The position numbers were made by a program, and so were the translations under genes. From Candidatus Fermentibacteraceae bacterium (GTDB taxonomy: Bacteria > Fermentibacterota > Fermentibacteria > Fermentibacterales > JCC-6), in the NCBI GenBank assembly GCA_016744855.1, contig JADGDO010000006.1, positions 14,814 through 78,813 on the forward strand: a stretch of DNA of 64,000 bases, given 5' to 3'. Positions within the stretch are counted from its first letter, which is position 1. Each line of letters begins with the position of its first letter. Below are positions 41,414 to 50,429 of this stretch, piece by piece. A model generated the notes under the pieces. That model was not told the origin of the DNA. It made no database searches and saw only the letters and a program-made list of their open reading frames with translations.

Positions 41414-43240
41414 ATGCGTACTGTTTTTCTTTCAGTATTGTTTGCTTCTATGGTTTTTGCCGGCACCGTAACGCAGTCCGATTGGTCAGGCGGACCAGAT
41501 GTACAAGGACCAGTATCAGCCTGGGGAGATTTTTTTTGGGTCTCTAATAACACTGAATTCAATGATGGTAAACTTGAACTGTCTTCTGTTCAGATCACAC
41601 CAGTTGAACATGCCGTAAGTGGAGTTTTTGATGGAGCCATCTCAGTTTACTCCAGCGATTTGGATGGTGACGGTGATGTCGATATTATGGGAGCAGGAAG
41701 CCTGTGTGACAAGATCACATGGTGGGAAAATACAGAAGGTACCGGGACAGTTTGGACAGAACATACAGTGGATGGAGACTTCGATTACGCTGCTTCCATT
41801 TTCTCTGCTGATGTAGACGGTGACGGGGATGCCGATATTCTGGGAGCGGGAAGCCACTGTGACGATATCACATGGTGGGAGAACACAGATGGAACCGGGA
41901 TGGTATGGGAAGAGCATATCGTTGATGGAGACTATGATGGAGCTATCTCAGTTTATTCCAATGATTTAGATGGTGACGGTGATCTCGATATTCTGGGAGC
42001 AGGAAGCCACTGTGACGATATCACATGGTGGGAGAACACAGATGGTGCCGGAACAGTTTGGATAGAACATACCGTCGATGGTGACTTTGATTTCGGAGTT
42101 TCAGTTTTCTCCGCTGATGTAGACGGTGATGGAGATGCTGATGTTCTGGGAGCAGGATGGTACTGTAGCGATATCACATGGTGGGAGAACACCGATGGAA
42201 CTGGAACAGTCTGGTCGGAGCATACCATTGACGAGGATTTTGATCATGCTTGTTCCGTTTACTGTACAGATGTAGACGGTGATGGGGATGCTGATGTTCT
42301 TGGTGCTGGTGCTTATGAAAATGAAGTTACCTGGTGGGAAAACAATGATGGTGTCGGCACAGTTTGGACTGAACATACCATTAAGGAAGAATATTATGGA
42401 GCTCGTTCTGTTTACTCTACAGATATAGACTGTGATGGTGATGCTGATGTTCTCGGAGCAGGATACATTTGTTCCAGCATCACATGGTGGGAGAACATTG
42501 ATGGAAACGGAGAAACCTGGACAGAACACACCGTTGATGGAGATGTATATGGAGCAGTCTCAGTTTACTCCATGGATGTGGACGGTGACGGTAACATGGA
42601 TATTCTCGGAGCAGTATTTGATGAAGGTGATGTCACCTGGTGGGAAGTTCTAAGCTGTTCTCCTGTGGGATCTCTTGAATCATCGATTCTTGATGCGGTT
42701 GATGTTAGTGATTGGGGTATCTTTCTATCAAATTCACAAGAACCTGCAGGTACATCAGTGAGCTTTCAATTCAGGAGTTCCGATGATTACTCCAGTATGG
42801 GAGCCTGGTCAGATACAGTGTTTTCACCTGATACTCCATTAAGTGGAATTCTTACTGACTCAACAAGGTATTTACAATACAAGGTTATTCTGAAAACCTC
42901 TGGTATAGGACTCTCACCTGAACTTGCCGAAGTAGCTTTTAGTTACACTTCTCAGGTGAGTGTAGGGGAGACTGGATCAGATGAAGTACCTTCATGGTCA
43001 TTGAATACAGCAGAGAATCCTTCTCACGGTTTCTTCTCAGCTTTAGTGTCTGTTCCAATGAATGGATTAGTTGAGCTTTCTCTGTATGATGTTTCCGGAA
43101 GGGTAGTGGCAGAAGTTTCACAAGAGTTACCAGCAGGTACCCATTCGGTGAATTTTACTGGACTTGCTCAGGGGGTTTATTTCTGCACAATGCGTGCTGG
43201 AGCGTTTTCTGCGACGGAAAGAATTGTTGTGCTCAAATAG
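41414..43240 (+). CDS. Secreted seven-repeat FG-GAP/VCBS propeller, copy 2, with sorting domain
   Basis: A 608-residue paralog. A signal peptide ('MRTVFLSVLFASMVFA') and cap 'TQSDWSGGPDVQGPV' lead into seven highly regular units 'H(T/I)VDGDFD.A.SVYS.DVDGDGDADVLGAG'. Units 1-4 and 6 have a Cys just after the LGAG element, a feature absent from copy 3. One calcium loop is altered (DIDCDGDAD in unit 6). The sandwich domain ('GSLESSILDAVDVSDWG') and sorting domain ('LSLYDVSGRVVAEVSQEL', 'GVYFCTMRAGAFSATERIVV') follow. Unit similarity at DNA level suggests recent repeat exchange. Confidence 0.9.
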   Translation: MRTVFLSVLFASMVFAGTVTQSDWSGGPDVQGPVSAWGDFFWVSNNTEFNDGKLELSSVQITPVEHAVSGVFDGAISVYSSDLDGDGDVDIMGAGSLCDKITWWENTEGTGTVWTEHTVDGDFDYAASIFSADVDGDGDADILGAGSHCDDITWWENTDGTGMVWEEHIVDGDYDGAISVYSNDLDGDGDLDILGAGSHCDDITWWENTDGAGTVWIEHTVDGDFDFGVSVFSADVDGDGDADVLGAGWYCSDITWWENTDGTGTVWSEHTIDEDFDHACSVYCTDVDGDGDADVLGAGAYENEVTWWENNDGVGTVWTEHTIKEEYYGARSVYSTDIDCDGDADVLGAGYICSSITWWENIDGNGETWTEHTVDGDVYGAVSVYSMDVDGDGNMDILGAVFDEGDVTWWEVLSCSPVGSLESSILDAVDVSDWGIFLSNSQEPAGTSVSFQFRSSDDYSSMGAWSDTVFSPDTPLSGILTDSTRYLQYKVILKTSGIGLSPELAEVAFSYTSQVSVGETGSDEVPSWSLNTAENPSHGFFSALVSVPMNGLVELSLYDVSGRVVAEVSQELPAGTHSVNFTGLAQGVYFCTMRAGAFSATERIVVLK

Positions 43241-43480
43241 CACCTTCTCTTTTGCTGTTTATGTGGTCCAACCATATCCTTTTCAAGGAGACCCTGAAAC
43301 TGTACGGTTCGTGCGCTGACATGCTTATTCTGCTGAGTGCAGAACTTTTCTATAGATAAATGTGATAAGTTTTTCAAATAATTATTTCGATGAGTCGCCC
43401 GTTTGCATTGGTTATTGGTCTGGGCTATACTTAGTTACATGAGGTTATCGTGCTTTTAGAGTGTTACTCTGGAGGATATC

Positions 43481-45313
43481 ATGCGCTTTGTCTTTCTACT
43501 TGTATTGTTTGTTTCCATTGTATTTGCGGAAACAGTGTCTCAAACCGACTGGTCAGGCGGTGGGGGTGTACAAGGACCGGTTTCTGAGTGGAATGAATCA
43601 TTCTGGAGCTCAGATGCCGGTGTTTTTTTCACTGGCGGCAAACTGAAGTTACTACCTATCCCAATGTCACCAATAGAGCATAATGTTGATGGGTACGTTG
43701 TCGGAGCTACTTCTGTTTACTCTGTCGATATAGATGGTGATGGCGATTCTGATGTTTTGGGGTCAGCTAGTTCTTCTTCTGATGATATCATCTGGTGGGA
43801 GAACATTGATGGCCTTGGAACAAGCTGGACAAAGCATACAATTGATGGAAACTTTCAGGGAGCAGTATCCGTTTACTCCACCGATGTGGATGGAGACGGA
43901 GACTACGATGTACTTGGGGCAGCATTCTATGACGATGAGATCACTTGGTGGGAAAATGAAGATGGCACCGGTGCTAGTTGGACAGAGCATATCATTGTCG
44001 AGGGCTACCTTCATGCGGCATCTGTTTACTCTGACGATGTAGATGGAGATGGAGACGCTGATGTGCTCGGAGCTGCTGCAAGTAGTGATGAAATCGCCTG
44101 GTGGGAGAACCTTGATGGCACAGGAGCAAGTTGGACAAAGCATATAGTTGCCGGAGACTTTGATGGCACAAGATCTGTTTACTCCACTGATGTAGATGGA
44201 GATGGAGATGTTGATATTCTTGGCGCTGCCAGCGTTGCTGATGAAATAACCTGGTGGGAGAATACAGATGGAGCCGGTACTGTCTGGACTGAACATATCG
44301 TTGATGGCGATTTTGATGGCGCTATGTCAGTTTCCGCAAATGATGTGGACGGAGACGGAGACGCTGATTTACTGGGGGCAGCGTACTATGGCAATGACAT
44401 TACATGGTGGGAAAATACAGATGGAACCGGTACAAGTTGGACAGAGCATACTGTTGCCGGTAACTTTGCTCAGGCCTGGTCCGTTTACTCAACTGATGTA
44501 GATGGTGATGGAGATGCCGATATTCTCGGGGCAGGTAGCGGCAATGTTAATGTGACCTGGTGGGAGAACACTTATGGTACAGGAGTATCCTGGTCAGGGC
44601 ATATTGTTAGTGGAGACTTTAATGGAGCTATGTCAGTTTACGCAACTGATGTAGATGGTGATGGTAATACGGATGTACTGGCTGCAGCGTCCGATGCAGA
44701 CAAAATTGTCTGGTGGGATGTTATGGGATTCCCTTCTGAGGGAACTCTGGAATCATCAATTCTCGACGTAGGTGATGTCGCAGAGTGGAATGCTTTTCTA
44801 GCAGGTTCACAGGAACCTGCAGGTACATCTCTGAGTCTTCAGCTTAGAAGTTCAGATAACCCTTCCGCTATGGGGGCGTGGTCTGATACGGTGTATTCTT
44901 CCAGTGGTCAGTTGGAAGGTATTCTTACTGATTTCACAAGATTCTTACAGTACAAGGTTATTCTGGAAACGTTCGATCCTGAAGTTTCTCCTGAACTCGC
45001 ATTTGTAACTCTCAGTTACACTGTTCAGGTCGGTGTTTCGGAAAGTGAATCCAGTGAAGTACCTTCATTGTCATTGAGTGTATCGGAGAACCCATCTACA
45101 GGATTCTTTTCTGCTGTGGTTTCGGTTCCAGAGGATGCTTTGGTTGAGCTTTCTCTGTATGATGTTTCCGGTAGAGTTGTCACTGAAGTTTCAGAGGAGT
45201 TACCAGCAGGTACCCATTCTGTGAATTTTGCTGGGCTTGCTCACGGTGTTTACTTCTGCACAATGCGTACTGGAAGCTTTACTGCTACTGAAAGAGTGGT
45301 TGTTCTAAGGTGA
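43481..45313 (+). CDS. Secreted seven-repeat FG-GAP/VCBS propeller, copy 3, with sorting domain
   Basis: A 610-residue paralog closest to copy 2. It has a signal peptide ('MRFVFLLVLFVSIVFA'), cap 'SQTDWSGGGGVQGPV', and seven units with canonical DVDGDGDxD loops and 'ITWWENTDGTGTSWTEH'. A sandwich domain ('GTLESSILDVGDVAEWN') and a sorting domain ('LSLYDVSGRVVTEVSEEL', 'GVYFCTMRTGSFTATERVVV') follow. It lacks the repeat-borne cysteines of copy 2. All three copies keep full-length frames, so each is probably expressed and exported; the differing surface residues may give different ligands. Confidence 0.9.
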   Translation: MRFVFLLVLFVSIVFAETVSQTDWSGGGGVQGPVSEWNESFWSSDAGVFFTGGKLKLLPIPMSPIEHNVDGYVVGATSVYSVDIDGDGDSDVLGSASSSSDDIIWWENIDGLGTSWTKHTIDGNFQGAVSVYSTDVDGDGDYDVLGAAFYDDEITWWENEDGTGASWTEHIIVEGYLHAASVYSDDVDGDGDADVLGAAASSDEIAWWENLDGTGASWTKHIVAGDFDGTRSVYSTDVDGDGDVDILGAASVADEITWWENTDGAGTVWTEHIVDGDFDGAMSVSANDVDGDGDADLLGAAYYGNDITWWENTDGTGTSWTEHTVAGNFAQAWSVYSTDVDGDGDADILGAGSGNVNVTWWENTYGTGVSWSGHIVSGDFNGAMSVYATDVDGDGNTDVLAAASDADKIVWWDVMGFPSEGTLESSILDVGDVAEWNAFLAGSQEPAGTSLSLQLRSSDNPSAMGAWSDTVYSSSGQLEGILTDFTRFLQYKVILETFDPEVSPELAFVTLSYTVQVGVSESESSEVPSLSLSVSENPSTGFFSAVVSVPEDALVELSLYDVSGRVVTEVSEELPAGTHSVNFAGLAHGVYFCTMRTGSFTATERVVVLR

Positions 45314-45587
45314 CACTTCCGGTGTTGGGTTTTGAATCCCGATTTTCTAATCCATAGATTCTTCTTTTAATTGCTTGTCTTCTTTTTTCAAATCGCAGAG
45401 GATAGCTTTTACGATTTACGAATAGAAAATTGAATACCGCTAGAGATTAGTTACAACTCCGAGGGTGTTAATACTGGCGTTAAAGCACTATTGGAAGTCT
45501 GCAATATGATTTTTTAATGGACTACAGGGGTTGCTGGTGCATCATATATTGCCCAGACACCCTGAGATTATCAGTCTGGAGAGCAAA

Positions 45588-46481
45588 ATGAGGGATGTTA
45601 GAATCCAATCCGGTTCTATTGGAATTCAGGTCAGAGACTATGAGGGAGAGGGAGAACCACTGATTCTTCTTCACTTTGGTGGTGGCAACCTAATGATGTG
45701 GCAGCGCGCTGTACCTTTCTTTCAAGAGGAGTTCAGAGTGATTGTTCCAGATCTTCGGGGGCACGGGAAATCTGACAAGCCTGAATCTGGGAATGATATA
45801 GACGCAATGGCGCAGGATGTTTTGATTGTTATGGATCAACTTGGTGTTAAACAAGCCCATCTTGTAGGTAGTTCTCTGGGTGCTGAAGTGGGGCTTGCTC
45901 TCGCGGCTTCTTTTCCAGACAGAGTTCGGTCTCTGGTCTGTGAGGGAGCATTGCACAGTGAATTTGGTCCCTATGGTACATGGGAGGGAACTGAATCAGA
46001 ATTTCTGCTGTTTGTCGAGAAACAGATGAAACATGCACTCGATACCCCAGAAGAGGTCTTCGCATCTGCCGACGCTTATGTAGCTGAAAAACGACGAATC
46101 TATCAGAAGTACGGCTGGTGGAATGAATATGTGAAAACTGTTGAGGAATATGATGCATACAGATTGCCCACAGGAGAATTTGCATCCGCATGGAGAAAAC
46201 ACTCCAGGGTTGCTTATCAGAAGAGATATTTTGGGTACAGATTTGAAGATTATTACAGCCGACTAAACACCTCAGTTCTTATGCTACCCGGTGCACATGA
46301 AATGAAAAATTCCAGATTCAGAGAGATTGCTGAAGGTTTGAGGAAATTGACTGCTGGTGCTGAACTTGTTGAAGTTCCAGGATGGATACACCCTTACGGG
46401 TGGATGCTTGACTGCGATGAAATGTGCAACACTGTTCTGAGTTTTCTTTACAGGAACACTATCGTTGCCAGGGATTCATAG
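45588..46481 (+). CDS. Alpha/beta-hydrolase
   Basis: A 297-residue alpha/beta-hydrolase. 'LLHFGGGNLMMWQRAV' is the oxyanion-type loop and 'VIVPDLRGHGKSDKP' the typical strand. Nucleophile Ser96 is in 'HLVGSSLGAEVGL' and the catalytic His is near the end in 'VEVPGWIHPYGW'. The acid is probably the Glu/Asp near 'LMLPGAHEMKN'. I start at ATG 45588 (GGAG six bases upstream) instead of the TTG at 45531, which has no ribosome-binding site. Substrate is unknown (ester, lactone or epoxide). No signal peptide. It converges on the membrane-protein gene at 46490. Confidence 0.88.
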   Translation: MRDVRIQSGSIGIQVRDYEGEGEPLILLHFGGGNLMMWQRAVPFFQEEFRVIVPDLRGHGKSDKPESGNDIDAMAQDVLIVMDQLGVKQAHLVGSSLGAEVGLALAASFPDRVRSLVCEGALHSEFGPYGTWEGTESEFLLFVEKQMKHALDTPEEVFASADAYVAEKRRIYQKYGWWNEYVKTVEEYDAYRLPTGEFASAWRKHSRVAYQKRYFGYRFEDYYSRLNTSVLMLPGAHEMKNSRFREIAEGLRKLTAGAELVEVPGWIHPYGWMLDCDEMCNTVLSFLYRNTIVARDS

Positions 46482-46489
46482 CCCGGGTA

Positions 46490-46927
46490 TCATTCGTTGC
46501 TTTCTGGAATTCCCTGTTTCCATGCTATCAAGGTTCCCGGAAGGGTATGAGAGAAATAAATCATGCTTGCGACGAGGGGTAATGATATTGTGTACTTGGG
46601 GCAGATATTCATACGGCTGATAAGCGAAAATGCAAGCATTATTACAAGACAGATAACAGCAAACCATCCGTAAGACTCACTGATAGCCCAATGTGTAAGG
46701 GTGAGTTCACGTTCATCAAGATTTTCTGATTTGGTGTGAGTCAGTTTCCAGATCCCGGACTTTTTATACAGAGGAATAAATGTCAGCGCTACCGTGATTA
46801 GGCTAGCTATGCCGATTGCATCATAGATGTGTGAAGCAGCGCTACCTCTGTATACGAAGTAAAAAGCTACATTCATGGCAAGCAGGGCGGTGTAGTTCAA
46901 TGCTGCCAACAGTTTTAGATTTTTCAT
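46490..46927 (-). CDS. Four-helix membrane protein, unknown function
   Basis: A 145-residue protein from ATG 46927, which has AGGAGG 7 bases upstream. It has four predicted membrane helices ('LLAALNYTALLAMNVAFYFVY', 'AIGIASLITVALTFIPLY', 'WFAVICLVIMLAFSLI', 'LPLVASMIYFSHTLPGTLIAW'). A central cytoplasmic 'ENLDERELTLTHWAISESYGW' recalls small DUF2178-type membrane proteins, in which a 'DERE..i...A...sy' motif follows the second helix. Those often accompany regulators, but none lies beside it here. Function unknown. Confidence 0.75.
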   Translation of the reverse strand: MKNLKLLAALNYTALLAMNVAFYFVYRGSAASHIYDAIGIASLITVALTFIPLYKKSGIWKLTHTKSENLDERELTLTHWAISESYGWFAVICLVIMLAFSLISRMNICPKYTISLPLVASMIYFSHTLPGTLIAWKQGIPESNE

Positions 46928-47014
46928 TTTCAGCCTCCTTGCGTATTTAGTTAACATTACGTTGTGAAATTACGCAAAGAGTTGGGTAGATACAAGAAGA
47001 GGAAATGCTCTTTT

Positions 47015-47536
47015 TTAGAGGTTTATCAGATGGGTAAGATGCCAGATATCGTTTGTATCCGGTTTGCATATCAGTGAGTAGTCACCTGTCGTTATGAGCA
47101 CTGAATCCGGGTAAGAGGAGTACGCTTTCATCTGGTAAGCTCGTAAATAGTTAATGGATTCGCCTGATGGATCCCCATACCACTGGCTTGATGATTCCCC
47201 ATCAAGAAGAAACTCAATTACTTCGCAGCGTGAGAAAAGTATTTGCGCGCTGTACATTTCATATTCGTAATTCCATGTGCTGTCTATTGTTCCGTCTCCA
47301 TTGTAATCATCCCAGTCTTCCGGAAGAAGGTGGTGCAGGAACTGGGTGTCAAGAGTAGTTGAGAGAAGTTCTTCATCCCTGGTGTTGTATGCATATTCAT
47401 AGTTTGCAAGAACTTTCCAACCCTCGTCAACCGGGTTGTATGGCAGTACCGGTGTAATTATCCCAGTAGCCTCACTACCGCATCCCGCCAACAGTAGAGT
47501 TGTCAGAAGTGCCGCAATCTTGGTTTTTTGTAACAT
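47015..47536 (-). CDS. Lipoprotein, NTF2/SnoaL-like size, unknown function
   Basis: A 173-residue lipoprotein with lipobox 'LLAGC' (Cys19). The body, 'VLANYEYAYNTRDEELLSTTLDTQFLHHLLPEDWDDYNGDGTIDSTWNYEYE', has the length and 'N..y.aynt.d...l...l...f.h.l' pattern of NTF2-like outer-surface lipoproteins. A DYNGDGTID segment looks like a calcium loop. The start of the gene overlaps the end of the CPBP-protease gene by 62 bases in another frame. Both frames look genuinely coding, so the overlap is probably real. Confidence 0.75.
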   Translation of the reverse strand: MLQKTKIAALLTTLLLAGCGSEATGIITPVLPYNPVDEGWKVLANYEYAYNTRDEELLSTTLDTQFLHHLLPEDWDDYNGDGTIDSTWNYEYEMYSAQILFSRCEVIEFLLDGESSSQWYGDPSGESINYLRAYQMKAYSSYPDSVLITTGDYSLICKPDTNDIWHLTHLINL

Positions 47537-48377
47537 TTTTACTCCAGCTTGGTGGCTTGAAGCCGTTGTTTTTGATTAAATGTCGCACAATGATCGCACT
47601 TGAGACTATAGTGACAACAATCGCTGGAGTTCCAGCCTCTATACCGAAGGCACCTCCTGTTAGATATGCAGGGCCGTCGAGTGTGGCTCCAAATAGGCTT
47701 TGAGGGTCGGTACCGGAAACAGCAATATTGAATATCCCACCCATTGTGAAGTTCCAGGCAAAATGCAGGGCTGAAACTACCCACAGGTTTCTGGTTGCCA
47801 TGTATACAAGAGTCATAAGAATACCAAATTCAAGGCCCACAGCTACGCTTGACCACAGTGTTGCATTTGGGTTTGTTGCATGAGTGATGCCCCCTTCAAC
47901 AGCGACTACCAGTAGAGCAATCAAACTTCCGGCCCACTTCTCGACCAGCCGGAATATTACTCCGCGGGTAAAAAGCTCTTCCAGAAAACCGACAATTATC
48001 ATTAAGAAGATGTATCTGACAATATCCGGAGATGGCTGAAAGGCTGTGATGTGGTAGTGACCTGTGAGAGCAAGAAATGCAACCTGAATCACTATAAGAC
48101 CGGAGCCGATGGCCAATCCAAGAAGAACTTTCCGGAACCAGTGGTGTGTTGGGTACTCCCAGAGGCCTGTGTGCTCAAACTTTTTGAGATAAAATCTGTA
48201 CATAAGCACTGTGGAGAGTATGAAGAAAGAAACTTGAAATCCCCTTCCAGGGAGTGTATCAAGAAGACCAATTGATCTGAGCAACAACTTCATTCCTATG
48301 CCGGCTAGGCACCCTGCGCCCACAAATGCAAGGGCAATTAGAAGGAGAAGCAGAGGGTGGAGGTTTTTTCTACTCAT
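47475..48377 (-). CDS. CPBP-family intramembrane metalloprotease (CAAX protease-like)
   Basis: A 300-residue polytopic membrane protein with the Abi/CPBP motifs: EExxxR as E133-E134-L-F-T-R138 in 'GFLEELFTRGVIFR', a His in 'GGITHATNPN', and HxxxN in 'SALHFAWNFTMG'. These glutamates and histidines form the catalytic site of Rce1-type proteases. The bacterial role is uncertain (peptide maturation or immunity to bacteriocins). The last 20 residues are coded in the overlap with the lipoprotein gene and are polar, so the C-terminus may be a later extension. Confidence 0.9.
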   Translation of the reverse strand: MSRKNLHPLLLLLIALAFVGAGCLAGIGMKLLLRSIGLLDTLPGRGFQVSFFILSTVLMYRFYLKKFEHTGLWEYPTHHWFRKVLLGLAIGSGLIVIQVAFLALTGHYHITAFQPSPDIVRYIFLMIIVGFLEELFTRGVIFRLVEKWAGSLIALLVVAVEGGITHATNPNATLWSSVAVGLEFGILMTLVYMATRNLWVVSALHFAWNFTMGGIFNIAVSGTDPQSLFGATLDGPAYLTGGAFGIEAGTPAIVVTIVSSAIIVRHLIKNNGFKPPSWSKNVTKNQDCGTSDNSTVGGMR

Positions 48378-48513
48378 TTTATCCTCTCTCGAATAACAGG
48401 CGGGTGTGCACTGTGTTTACCCAAAGGACATTGATAACACGGTACCTGTTACATTTTGATATACTAACACATAAGCTCTTCAAACAGAATTACCTTTAGA
48501 GAAAGGACAAATT

Positions 48514-49371
48514 GTGTCTACCTCAGTGATAGATGTGAGAAATTTGTCTTTCTCATACGGTAAGGTGGAAGCGGTAAAGGGGATATCGTTTTCTGTTAAG
48601 AAGGGTGAAATACTCGGTTTTCTGGGTCCCAACGGAGCGGGAAAGTCAACCACTATAAAGATATTGACTGGGCAACTGTCACCGAAGTCCGGCTCAGTTT
48701 CTCTTCTCGGACGGAAGCTTGTTCGGGATAATTCGGAAATACAGGGCAGAATAGGTGTTTGCTTCGAAGAAAAAAATCTCTATCTGGATATGTCCGCCAG
48801 AGAAAACCTTGTGTTTTTTGCAGGGCTCTTCGGTATAAAGAAATTTAATCCAGACGACCTTCTCAGTAGAGTTTCCCTTTATGAGAGAGCCGACGACAGG
48901 GTAAGCAGTTACTCGAAAGGGATGCGCCAGAGACTTATGGTTGCACGATCAATTGTTAACGATCCTGAGATTCTCTTTCTTGATGAACCGACAGATGGCC
49001 TTGATCCTGTTTCAAGTAAAGCCATACGGGAGCTGATTCAGGAGCAGGCTAAAAAGGGAACTGCTGTTCTTCTTACAACCCATGATATGTGGGAGGCTGA
49101 CGAGCTTTCTGACAGGGTTGTGTTTTTATCTTCGGGGGAAATTCATGCCATGGATACTCCTGATAATCTAAAAATGAAGTACGGTCACAGAATAGTTTCT
49201 GTTAAACTGAGGGATGGTGATTCTGTGCGTATCGAATCTATTTCTCTTAACTCTCCGGACGCCGGGGAAAAACTGAAGACCATTGTTGATGGGGAAGGTC
49301 TGTTGACCATTCACACAGAAGAAGCCAGCCTGGAAGACATTTTTCTGAAAGTAACCGGTAGGGGGCTCTGA
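48514..49371 (+). CDS. ABC transporter ATPase
   Basis: A 285-residue ABC ATPase starting at GTG 48514 (AGGA upstream). Walker A is 'GPNGAGKSTTIKIL', the signature 'SYSKGMRQRLMVA', Walker B 'ILFLDEPTDGLDP' and the switch His is in 'LLTTHDMWEADEL'. A short C-terminal regulatory tail follows ('SLEDIFLKVTGRGL'). It belongs to the ABC-2 exporter type (Nat/CcmA-like). It is followed by two permease genes in the same orientation, making a complete exporter; the substrate is not predictable. Confidence 0.95.
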   Translation: MSTSVIDVRNLSFSYGKVEAVKGISFSVKKGEILGFLGPNGAGKSTTIKILTGQLSPKSGSVSLLGRKLVRDNSEIQGRIGVCFEEKNLYLDMSARENLVFFAGLFGIKKFNPDDLLSRVSLYERADDRVSSYSKGMRQRLMVARSIVNDPEILFLDEPTDGLDPVSSKAIRELIQEQAKKGTAVLLTTHDMWEADELSDRVVFLSSGEIHAMDTPDNLKMKYGHRIVSVKLRDGDSVRIESISLNSPDAGEKLKTIVDGEGLLTIHTEEASLEDIFLKVTGRGL

Positions 49372-49397
49372 TTATAGCAAGGATCAGTTTTAGTCGG

Positions 49398-50429
49398 GTG
49401 TTTCTGATAATCAAGAAGGACCTAAAAGAATTCTCGCGTGACACGGTCTGGATGATTCTTTCACCGGTCTCGTTGCTTATGTTCACAGGTCTTCTATTAC
49501 TACTCCCCGATAACCCCGCAGAACTTGTGTCGATAGCTGTATATCCAGCATCTTTCGCTGATTACGCAGGAGACAATTCAGATGTCGGAATAACGGGGTT
49601 TACCACCTTGGAAGCTCTTTCAGAAGCCGTTTTGGAAGAGCACGAGTTCCTTTTCGGAGTAGGTTTTTCAGATTCATCAACAGAATTGTTTCTATCATCT
49701 TCAATTACACCCCTGCAGAGAAGAGCTGCTGAAAGTGCAGTTCGTGAATTCTGTTACGCTACCAGTGTGATTCAATCCGGTGGAAATCCTCTTAACTCCC
49801 TGCCTGTACGATTTACCGGATTCCAGCAAATACTCCCTGATACGAACAGGATGCCTCTGAAAGAGAGGCTAAAACCAATTCTTTTTGTTGTTATTCTGCT
49901 TATTGAATCGCTTGCTCTTGCCGGGTTGATTTCTGTGGAGATTGAGAAGCGAACAGTCTCTGCTCTTCTAATCACCTCCACAACCACAAATGATTTTTTA
50001 ACGGCAAAAATACTAACCGGAATTCTTCTGGCCTTTGTTCAGGCATTCTTGTTTCTTGGAATTACCGGCAGTTTCTCCCTCGGATTTTTCCCTCTCTTTC
50101 TTATCACAATGCTTGGAGCGTGGATGGTGTCTTCCATTGGAATGATATCCGGAGCTGCCGGTAAAGATTTCATGGGAACTTTGCTGCTTGGTGTAGCCTT
50201 TTTTGTTCCACTCCTGATACCCTCGTTTGCATTGCTTTTCAGAGACATTTCAGGTGGACTGCTAAGGCTAATTCCCTCCTACGGGCTTACAATGTCAGCT
50301 GTAGAGCTGTTAAGCAATAAATCAGGCATTGAGAGCATCATACAGTTTCTACCGGAGCTTGTTCTCTGGAACTGCATACTATCGTTAACGGGTTTATACG
50401 TGCTGAGAAGAAAGGTAGAGTCACTTTGA
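49398..50429 (+). CDS. ABC-2 permease, first of two
   Basis: A 343-residue permease with N-terminal 'IIKKDLKEFSRDTVWMILSP' and first helix, a soluble loop (about 40-160), then five helices. 'VEIEKRTVSALLITSTTTNDFLTAKILTG' is the coupling motif. The GTG at 49398 is the first recognised start; the same frame is open back to 49371 without ATG. It is similar to its downstream neighbour, with which it should form a heterodimeric channel. It overlaps that gene by 4 bases. Confidence 0.88.
   Translation: MFLIIKKDLKEFSRDTVWMILSPVSLLMFTGLLLLLPDNPAELVSIAVYPASFADYAGDNSDVGITGFTTLEALSEAVLEEHEFLFGVGFSDSSTELFLSSSITPLQRRAAESAVREFCYATSVIQSGGNPLNSLPVRFTGFQQILPDTNRMPLKERLKPILFVVILLIESLALAGLISVEIEKRTVSALLITSTTTNDFLTAKILTGILLAFVQAFLFLGITGSFSLGFFPLFLITMLGAWMVSSIGMISGAAGKDFMGTLLLGVAFFVPLLIPSFALLFRDISGGLLRLIPSYGLTMSAVELLSNKSGIESIIQFLPELVLWNCILSLTGLYVLRRKVESL

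Larger units (their letters stand above)
39394..45313 (+). repeat. Three tandem paralogous genes, each with seven ~153-bp calcium-loop repeats
   Basis: Genes at 39394, 41414 and 43481 are 608-610 codons each, similar along their whole length and separated by 190-240 bp. Each carries seven units of about 51 codons (roughly 39586-40624, 41609-42647 and 43679-44719) built on D(I/V)DGDGDxD(I/V)LGA ... WWEN.DG.G. The second and third copies are closest to each other, indicating stepwise tandem duplication. Confidence 0.9.

Noticed and set aside
39586-44719. CRISPR-like arrays from regularly spaced repeats
   Set aside because: Units are about 153 bp, in frame, and encode calcium-loop protein repeats; there are no short identical repeats with unique spacers. 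The long antisense open frames over this block (such as 43763-44296) come from the same repeat bias.
45531-45587. TTG start at 45531 for the alpha/beta-hydrolase
   Set aside because: No ribosome-binding site there, whereas ATG 45588 has GGAG at good spacing and begins at the usual hydrolase N-terminus.
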